From a bacterium ADurb.Bin374 (lineage in GTDB: Bacteria > Riflebacteria > Ozemobacteria > Ozemobacterales > Ozemobacteraceae), in assembly GCA_002068715.1 (NCBI GenBank), contig MWAR01000587.1, positions 1 through 11,248 on the forward strand: a stretch of DNA of 11,248 bases, in the 5' to 3' direction. Both the position numbers and the translations under genes were made by a program. The notes below the pieces were generated by a model. The model searched no databases. It saw only the letters and a program-made list of their open reading frames with translations, and was not told the origin of the DNA. Positions 6,351 through 11,248 of the stretch are shown here, piece by piece. Every line of letters starts with the position of its first letter. Within the stretch, counting starts at the first letter, position 1.

Positions 6351-8774
6351 TTAAAGGGCGAAGTATGGGTCTATATCAACAGATATTTTCACTCCGGAAA
6401 CCGCGGCTGCCTTCATCGACGCCCGGAGGGCCGTCGTCAGCGCCGCCCGGTCGGGGTTTCGCGCGAGAAGCTGGAAGCGGAACTGATTGTTGATTCGCTC
6501 GATCGGGGCCGGGGCCGGCCCCAGGATATTGCCGCCCTGGAAGGATGGGGTGCCGGAAAGGGCCTTGGCGAGCTTCTGCGCCGCGTCCTTCGCCTTTTCC
6601 GCCTGTTCGCTGGTGAACAGGAGCGAGGCGAGCGCGAGGAATGGCGGAAATCCGGCCGCGCGCCGGTGTTCCGCCTCTTCGGCAAAAAAGCCGTGGTAAT
6701 CCTCGGTGAGGGCATACCGAATGGAATGGTGATCGGGAAAATACGTCTGAAGAACGACTCGCCCCGCTGCATCGCCGCGTCCGGCCCTGCCTGAAACCTG
6801 CGCCAACAGCGAAAAATTTCGCTCCGACGACCGGAAATCCGGGATGCGCAGCAGGCTGTCCGCGGCGAGAATGCCTACGAGCGTGACGTCGGGGAAGTCG
6901 AGGCCCTTGGCGACCATCTGGGTGCCGATCAGAATGTCGATCTCGTGGCGGCCGAACCGGTCGAGAATCTGTTCGAGCGAGCCCCGGGTGCCGGTCGTGT
7001 CCGAATCCATGCGCGCGATGCGGGCGCCGGGAAAATATCGGCGCGCCTCTGATTCGACGCGCTGCGTGCCGGCCCCGAAATATCGGATCGCCTCGCTGCC
7101 GCACGACGGGCAGACGGTCGGCAGCGGCTTCGCCTCGCCGCAGTAATGGCACCGCAGGATGCGGCTGCCCTCGTGATACACCAGAGACACCTGGCAGCGC
7201 GAGCACTCGATGACCTTGCCGCAGGCCCGGCACAGAACGAAACTGCTGTACCCGCGACGATTGAGATAGAGAATGGCCTGCTTTCCGGCGCCGAGCGTCG
7301 ATCTGAGGGCGTTCGCCAGCGTTTCAGAGAACATGCTCCGGTTCTTCTTCGCGACCAGCTCCTGCCGCATGTCGACGAGATCGACCTGCGGGGGCGTGCG
7401 GTCCGTGACGCGCTGCGTCATCTCGACGAGGCGGTATCGGCCGTCCCTGGCGCGCTGGAATGCGTCCATCGTCGGGGTGGCAGAGCCCATCACGAGCTGC
7501 GCATGTTCGAGTTCGCATCGCTTCGCGGCCGCCTCGCGGGCATGATAGCGGGGGGATTCCCCCTGTTTGAACGAGGGTTCCCCCTCCTCGTCGATGATGA
7601 TCGAGCCGAGGTTCGGAACCGGCGCGAAGACTGCCGACCGGGCGCCGACGACGACAGGGGCCGCGCCCGAGCGGATCAGTTCCCACTGGTCGAACCGCTC
7701 CCCGTCGGAAAGCCGGCTGTGCAGAATGGCGACGCGTTCGCCGAACCGGTCGCGGAAGCGCTTGACCATCTGGGGGGTCAGGGAAATTTCTGGGACGAGC
7801 ACGATGACGCCGCGTCCCGATTCCAGACGCTCGGCGACCCAACGGAGATACACCTCTGTCTTTCCCGAGCAGGTGACGCCGCGAACCAGCACGGGCCGGC
7901 GGTCTCCGGCTGCCGCCGCCCGGATCTCGGAAAGAACGGCCGTCTGCTCGGTCGTCAGTTCCGGCAGGGGGGGCGTGGCGGTGCGGTAATAGGCGTCGCG
8001 AGCCACTTCCCGCCAGAATCGTTCTTCGCGGATTGTCAGCATGCCTTTCTTCACGAGCTGCTGCACGGGCGCGTTGCTGACGTCGGCTTCCCGGCACAGT
8101 CTCGGGATGGACAAGGGCGTATTGATGCGAAGGAGCGCCTCGACGACCTGGCGTTCCTTCGGTGTCAGAGACTCGAGTTCGATCGCCCGGTCCTGCGGAA
8201 TCGAAACGAGCCTCACTACGCGCGGCCCTGCCGCTTCCTGCTTCTCGAAGCCGACGACGACCAGCCCTTCAGCCGACCACGCGGCCAGCCGGGCGGATAC
8301 CTGGGGAAAGCGTGCCAGCCAGGATTTATAGGCGGCCTCTCCCTTGCCGCGCAGCCAGGCGATCGGGGCGGGAAGGGATTCCATGGAGCCGGCCAGCGCC
8401 GCCGGGCCGGGGCGGGCGATCCGTGTCATCTTCTGTTTCACACCTGCGGGGAGCATTGCGTGAAATGCCTCGCCGGGCGTGCAGAGACAGGTTTCCGCCA
8501 TCCAGAGGGCGAGGCTGACGAGGGCATCGGAGAGAAGGGGGATCGGATCGAGAATCTCGGTCACCGGCAGGGTGCGGAAATCAGGTTTTATATCTGTAAC
8601 TCTAATAGTGTATCCTATAATTCTCTGGGCCTGGACAGGGGCGACGACCCGGCAGCCGACGGCCGGGAACGCATCCGGGGACGCGTCGAGATGATAGGTG
8701 AGAACGCCGCCTTCGAAGGGAATCGCGACCGGGAAGGATACTTCGATGTAGCGCCGGACGATGCCGGTGTTCAT
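6351..8774 (-). CDS. priA: Primosomal protein N' (PriA), replication-restart helicase
   Basis: PriA recognises stalled or collapsed forks, unwinds DNA 3' to 5' and loads the replicative helicase. The 807 residues follow the family order. There is a 3'-end-binding domain (about 1-105) and a winged helix (about 200-260). Helicase lobe 1 has Walker A GVTCSGKT (299-306) and Walker B DEEG (395-398). A zinc region has eight cysteines (C515, C518, C524, C527, C542, C545, C555, C558). Lobe 2 has motifs GTQMVAKGLDFP (617-628) and SGRAGRGD (661-668), and the C-terminus ends VDIDPYFAL. Two motif oddities stand out: PriA normally has DEEH, here Gly398 replaces His, and the usual GVTGSGKT has Cys302 instead of Gly. 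The start ATG lies 15 bases after the upstream stop with no clear Shine-Dalgarno. Codons 51-65 (8580-8624) are markedly AT-rich and use AGA and ATA. Confidence 0.97.
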   Translation of the reverse strand: MNTGIVRRYIEVSFPVAIPFEGGVLTYHLDASPDAFPAVGCRVVAPVQAQRIIGYTIRVTDIKPDFRTLPVTEILDPIPLLSDALVSLALWMAETCLCTPGEAFHAMLPAGVKQKMTRIARPGPAALAGSMESLPAPIAWLRGKGEAAYKSWLARFPQVSARLAAWSAEGLVVVGFEKQEAAGPRVVRLVSIPQDRAIELESLTPKERQVVEALLRINTPLSIPRLCREADVSNAPVQQLVKKGMLTIREERFWREVARDAYYRTATPPLPELTTEQTAVLSEIRAAAAGDRRPVLVRGVTCSGKTEVYLRWVAERLESGRGVIVLVPEISLTPQMVKRFRDRFGERVAILHSRLSDGERFDQWELIRSGAAPVVVGARSAVFAPVPNLGSIIIDEEGEPSFKQGESPRYHAREAAAKRCELEHAQLVMGSATPTMDAFQRARDGRYRLVEMTQRVTDRTPPQVDLVDMRQELVAKKNRSMFSETLANALRSTLGAGKQAILYLNRRGYSSFVLCRACGKVIECSRCQVSLVYHEGSRILRCHYCGEAKPLPTVCPSCGSEAIRYFGAGTQRVESEARRYFPGARIARMDSDTTGTRGSLEQILDRFGRHEIDILIGTQMVAKGLDFPDVTLVGILAADSLLRIPDFRSSERNFSLLAQVSGRAGRGDAAGRVVLQTYFPDHHSIRYALTEDYHGFFAEEAEHRRAAGFPPFLALASLLFTSEQAEKAKDAAQKLAKALSGTPSFQGGNILGPAPAPIERINNQFRFQLLARNPDRAALTTALRASMKAAAVSGVKISVDIDPYFAL

Positions 8775-8789
8775 GGCGTTGCGGACCGC

Positions 8790-9791
8790 TCAGCCGGCCG
8801 GCTGGGAAAGCCTGTCGGCCAGGAGTTCGGCGAAGCGCAGAAACGCGGGCTGAGCGGTGACGTCGGGAAGGAGCCGGTCGCCCGAGCCGTCCGAGACGAT
8901 CAGGTGTCCGAGCGGTTGTCGCCGAACGACGAGCATTCCGGTGTCGGCCAGTGCTCTGACGGCTGTCTCCGGGGCGTCGGGATGAAGGAATCTGACGTGA
9001 AGGACACCGGGAGATTCAATGGAGGGCGTTTCCGCCGCAGTCGGATCGAGCGTCACGCTCAGGGCGGAGCTTCGTCCTTTTTTTTCAGGAAGCGGGAAAG
9101 GGCCCTCGTATGTTTCGATATGGAGCCTGGGTGCATGTTCAGGAGCCGCGTCCGAAACCGGAAAACCGAGCCTGCGGAGCTGCCGCTTCAATTCGGCGAG
9201 CCATGCAGGCGCATCGCCTGCAAGCGTGGCGAGAGGTGCCGGAACGGTTCGTGAGACGGCCACGGGGAAGGCCGCAAGAGAACTGCGCCTGGAAAGGAGT
9301 GAAACCACGTCGGAGAGAAGTCGCTCGAACGTTTTCCGCCACGTGCCGGGGTGGCGCGGCAGCTCGACGAGGGTATGTCCGAGCGCGGCGCACTCGCGTG
9401 CAACCGGTCCGCCTTCGTCGGGGAAAGGCTCATGGAGGAGGAACAGGGGCCCTCCGCGGCGAAGCATCAGGTCGAGCGCAGAGGCACGCGCAACTCCACG
9501 CGTGAGATCAGAGATGGTTGCGGGTGAAAGACCTATGGCAACGGTCGCGGCAAAAACATCTGTGCGTTCAACCCAGGCTGGATGCGGTTCGTGAAAAAGA
9601 ACCGGGGCTCCACTCAGGGCGCGCAAAGCTTCAGGGGCGGCCCACCCTTCGGCTTCGGGAGCAAGGGCAATGCGGGTTTCAAAACCGCCCTGTTGAAAAT
9701 GCCAGACGAGATCAGGTGCGAAGCCCGCGGCGAGCCCGCGACCGATGACGATCAGCAGACGCGCCGCGGCAGGCTTACTTTTCGACCTCAA
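8790..9791 (-). CDS. Divergent CoaBC-like flavoprotein homologue, probably lacking catalytic residues
   Basis: This 333-residue protein sits exactly where coaBC (phosphopantothenoylcysteine synthetase/decarboxylase, coenzyme A synthesis) normally lies, between rpoZ and priA. Residues 11-150 resemble the CoaC flavoprotein domain: RLLIVIGRGLAAG (11-23) for the usual LLGVTGGIAAY, RALSGAPV (57-64) and SPATISDLTRGVA (89-101) for PATANTIAKLAHGIA. The active-site His of the HI-L-ADLVV segment, the Asn of PATAN and the PAMN-M motif are not recognisable. The C-terminal half lacks the CoaB signatures (TxGGTxExID and SSGxxG) and only its end (about 283-328) faintly recalls a CoaB C-terminus. The start is TTG at 9791, with GGAG nine bases upstream, inside the last 17 bases of rpoZ; no ATG or GTG lies nearby. 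The minus strand has a run of eight A (9085-9078). A decayed or repurposed CoaBC is my best reading, but an unrelated Rossmann protein is possible. Confidence 0.55.
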   Translation of the reverse strand: MRSKSKPAAARLLIVIGRGLAAGFAPDLVWHFQQGGFETRIALAPEAEGWAAPEALRALSGAPVLFHEPHPAWVERTDVFAATVAIGLSPATISDLTRGVARASALDLMLRRGGPLFLLHEPFPDEGGPVARECAALGHTLVELPRHPGTWRKTFERLLSDVVSLLSRRSSLAAFPVAVSRTVPAPLATLAGDAPAWLAELKRQLRRLGFPVSDAAPEHAPRLHIETYEGPFPLPEKKGRSSALSVTLDPTAAETPSIESPGVLHVRFLHPDAPETAVRALADTGMLVVRRQPLGHLIVSDGSGDRLLPDVTAQPAFLRFAELLADRLSQPAG

Positions 9792-9975
9792 TCTCGAGGG
9801 CTCCGGAGGCGATCTCTTCCATCGCGACTTTCACATAGTTCTCGTCGCCGGTGTCGATCAGCCGCTTGCGGCCTTCGACCAGCATCTTGACGCGCTGGGA
9901 AATGGCAATGACGGCGTCGTATTTGTTCGGGATGCGATCGGTGATTTCGGTGCGTGAGCGGAACTTCAGAGCCAT
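9775..9975 (-). CDS. rpoZ: DNA-directed RNA polymerase omega subunit
   Basis: Small subunit that helps fold and assemble the beta' subunit of RNA polymerase. The 66 residues show the omega pattern: IPNKYDAVIAISQRVKML (15-32) matching the NRYxLVxxAakRAR helix, and VKVAMEEIASGALEI (48-62) matching the AleEIaxGki segment. It is at the short end of the family. The ATG at 9975 follows the remA stop codon with no gap and has GGAGG (9988-9984) eight bases upstream inside remA. Its 3' end overlaps the CoaBC-like gene by 17 bases. Confidence 0.9.
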   Translation of the reverse strand: MALKFRSRTEITDRIPNKYDAVIAISQRVKMLVEGRKRLIDTGDENYVKVAMEEIASGALEIEVEK

Positions 9976-10281
9976 TTATTCGACCTCCGGTGTGTGGTTG
10001 ATCTCTTCGGTAGCCTCTTCCTCGCTGTGGTCCGCGATCTTGCGGCCAAGCAGGCGGAGCGCTGCGGTTTCGGGGTTGATCGCCGAAAGAATGACATGAT
10101 CGGAATCGGTGACGACGATGGCGCGGGTCTTCCGGCCGTAGGTCGCGTCGATCAGCTTGCCCCGCTCCTTGGCGTCTTCCTTGAGGCGCTTGATCGGAGC
10201 CGAACCGGGGCTGACGATGGCAACGATGCGGCCGGCCACGACGACGTTGCCGAACCCCACGTTGAGAAGACGGACCTTCAT
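9976..10281 (-). CDS. remA: RemA/DUF370 DNA-binding regulator
   Basis: Homologue of RemA, a small ring-forming DNA-binding protein that activates biofilm matrix and osmoprotection genes in B. subtilis. The 101 residues carry the family signature nearly intact: [20 protein letters not shown] (5-24), [10 protein letters not shown] (24-33), [13 protein letters not shown] (43-55) and [19 protein letters not shown] (59-77). Residues after about 84 form an acidic tail, longer than the roughly 88-residue family norm. The ATG at 10281 has GAGGAG six bases upstream. It lies 18 bases after yicC and directly abuts rpoZ. In most genomes gmk follows remA; here it does not. The targets in this organism are unknown. 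Confidence 0.93.
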   Translation of the reverse strand: MKVRLLNVGFGNVVVAGRIVAIVSPGSAPIKRLKEDAKERGKLIDATYGRKTRAIVVTDSDHVILSAINPETAALRLLGRKIADHSEEEATEEINHTPEVE

Positions 10282-10299
10282 ACGATGCTCCTCACACTC

Positions 10300-11175
10300 T
10301 CACTCGATGTTCTGGGCCTGTTCGCGGATCTTCTCGATCTCGCACTTGATGTCGAGAACCTGCTGGATGACAAGAATATCGCCAACTTTACTACCAGTCG
10401 TGTTCGCCTCGCGGTTGAGCTCCTGGAGCAGGAAGTCGAGACGGCGGCCGATGGGTTCGGAGCTGTTCATGATGGTGCCGAGTTCTTTCAGATGACTCGC
10501 GAGACGGGTCAGCTCCTCGCTGATGTCGGAGCGGTCCGTCCAGATGGCGATCTCGGAGGCGAGTCGCGATTCCTCGATCCCGGCCTGGCCTGCGAGTTCC
10601 TTGATGCGGGCTGTGAATCGTTCGATGAACGCGGCGCGATACTGGGGAATGCGCTCTTCGATCGCCTTGCGGCACTCATCGAGGCGCTCTCTGCGGCGCA
10701 GGATGTCGGCGGCGAGGTTCGCGCCCTCGCGCTTGCGCGACTCGATGAAGGCGGCGATCGCTTTTTCCGCGACCGGCTTGATGCGGGCCCAGATGACGTT
10801 CTGGTCGGCCTTTTCTGAATCGACCTTCACGACGCCGGGAAGCCCGAGCATGCCGTCGAGCTGCAACGGGAGCGCACGGCCGGTTTCCTTTTCAAGATCG
10901 GCGGCGAGGTCGATGAAGGATTTCAAGAGCTGCCGGTTTACAACGGCCTGCTGCGTCGGGGTATAGTCGACGATCTCGAGGTTGACCGAGACCTTGCCGC
11001 GGGAAATGCGCTCGCTGACGAGGCTGCGAAGCATCGCATCGGCCCAGCCGTAGCCCCAGGGCACGTGCACGTCGAGCTGGAGAAAACGGTTGTTCACGGA
11101 CTTGAGTTCGACCGCCACGCGGCCGGTCGCATCCGTCACTTCACCCCGCCCAAAACCCGTCAGACTCGCTACCAT
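10300..11175 (-). CDS. yicC: YicC/YloC-family endoribonuclease
   Basis: YicC-family proteins are hexameric endoribonucleases involved in RNA and small-RNA decay. The 291 residues match the family length. The N-terminal signature is SLTGFGRGE (4-12), followed by ELKSVNNRFLQLDV (23-36), typical of the YicC_N domain. The C-terminal DUF1732 part ends with GRRLDFLLQELNREANT (243-259), GSK (261-263) and KIREQAQNIE (282-291), all strongly conserved. The start at ATG 11175 matches the family N-terminus but has no Shine-Dalgarno and lies only eight bases from a perfect -10 box. It is the first visible gene of the remA-rpoZ-priA block. Confidence 0.95.
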   Translation of the reverse strand: MVASLTGFGRGEVTDATGRVAVELKSVNNRFLQLDVHVPWGYGWADAMLRSLVSERISRGKVSVNLEIVDYTPTQQAVVNRQLLKSFIDLAADLEKETGRALPLQLDGMLGLPGVVKVDSEKADQNVIWARIKPVAEKAIAAFIESRKREGANLAADILRRRERLDECRKAIEERIPQYRAAFIERFTARIKELAGQAGIEESRLASEIAIWTDRSDISEELTRLASHLKELGTIMNSSEPIGRRLDFLLQELNREANTTGSKVGDILVIQQVLDIKCEIEKIREQAQNIE

Positions 11176-11183
11176 ATCCGCGT

Positions 11184-11212
11184 ATTATACTGTATTCCCC
11201 GAACGAATGCAA
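11184..11212 (-). promoter_or_regulatory. Predicted promoter of the yicC-priA block
   Basis: On the minus strand TTGCAT (-35, 11212-11207) is separated by 17 bases from a perfect TATAAT (-10, 11189-11184). The yicC ATG begins eight bases after the -10, so transcription would start at or within about three bases of the start codon. The remaining 36 bases to the window edge show nothing I can support. Confidence 0.65.
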
Positions 11213-11248
11213 ATCGAAAAACGCACGCGACCGGGGTAAGATTGACAC

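Noticed and set aside
8593..8621. Plus-strand TATAAT inside priA as an antisense promoter
   Set aside because: The -10 match is perfect but no reasonable -35 lies 16-18 bases upstream, and the AT-rich patch alone makes such a match likely.
7146..9254. Very long open frame on the plus strand (about 700 codons)
   Set aside because: It lies antisense to priA and the CoaBC-like gene, its protein has no recognisable domain, and it is explained by the scarcity of stop codons in the opposite frame of GC-rich genes.

Overview
This window is GC-rich chromosomal DNA, dense in housekeeping genes. All but one gene lie on the minus strand. There are no rRNA or tRNA genes, insertion sequences, phage genes or CRISPR repeats that I can recognise. 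Nothing fixes the species. The order yicC - remA (DUF370) - rpoZ - coaBC-like - priA - def - fmt is the well-known Firmicutes-type arrangement (B. subtilis has yloC-remA-gmk-rpoZ-coaBC-priA-def-fmt), which also occurs in other deep-branching bacteria. RemA, Rex and a single bifunctional Rel argue against a typical proteobacterium. With the high GC, a little-studied non-proteobacterial lineage is my inference.

Reading in the direction of transcription (right to left), block 1 (11212 to 4672) starts at a promoter almost touching the yicC start codon. It runs yicC, remA, rpoZ, a divergent CoaBC-like protein in the usual coaBC slot, and priA. After a 167-base gap holding a second promoter and an 18-base inverted repeat come def and fmt. 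The block covers RNA decay, a DNA-binding regulator, an RNA polymerase subunit, replication restart and N-formylmethionine metabolism. The gmk gene normally found between remA and rpoZ is absent.

A lone plus-strand gene (3977-4600) encodes a Uma2-family predicted nuclease. It faces fmt and diverges from rex.

Block 2 (3849 to 1) holds rex (NADH/NAD+ sensing repressor), then after a promoter a STAS anti-anti-sigma-like protein, a bifunctional (p)ppGpp synthetase/hydrolase rel, and the start of a family 4 uracil-DNA glycosylase that runs off the left edge. STAS and rel overlap by 31 bases and rel and the glycosylase by one base, so these three look translationally coupled.

The most notable points are: rel has no ATG, GTG or TTG that would give a complete HD domain and apparently starts at ATT behind a good Shine-Dalgarno sequence; the CoaBC-like protein lacks the expected catalytic residues; PriA has DEEG instead of DEEH in its Walker B motif; and yicC has promoter geometry suggesting a leaderless transcript. 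I do not see a clearly new multi-gene system here.
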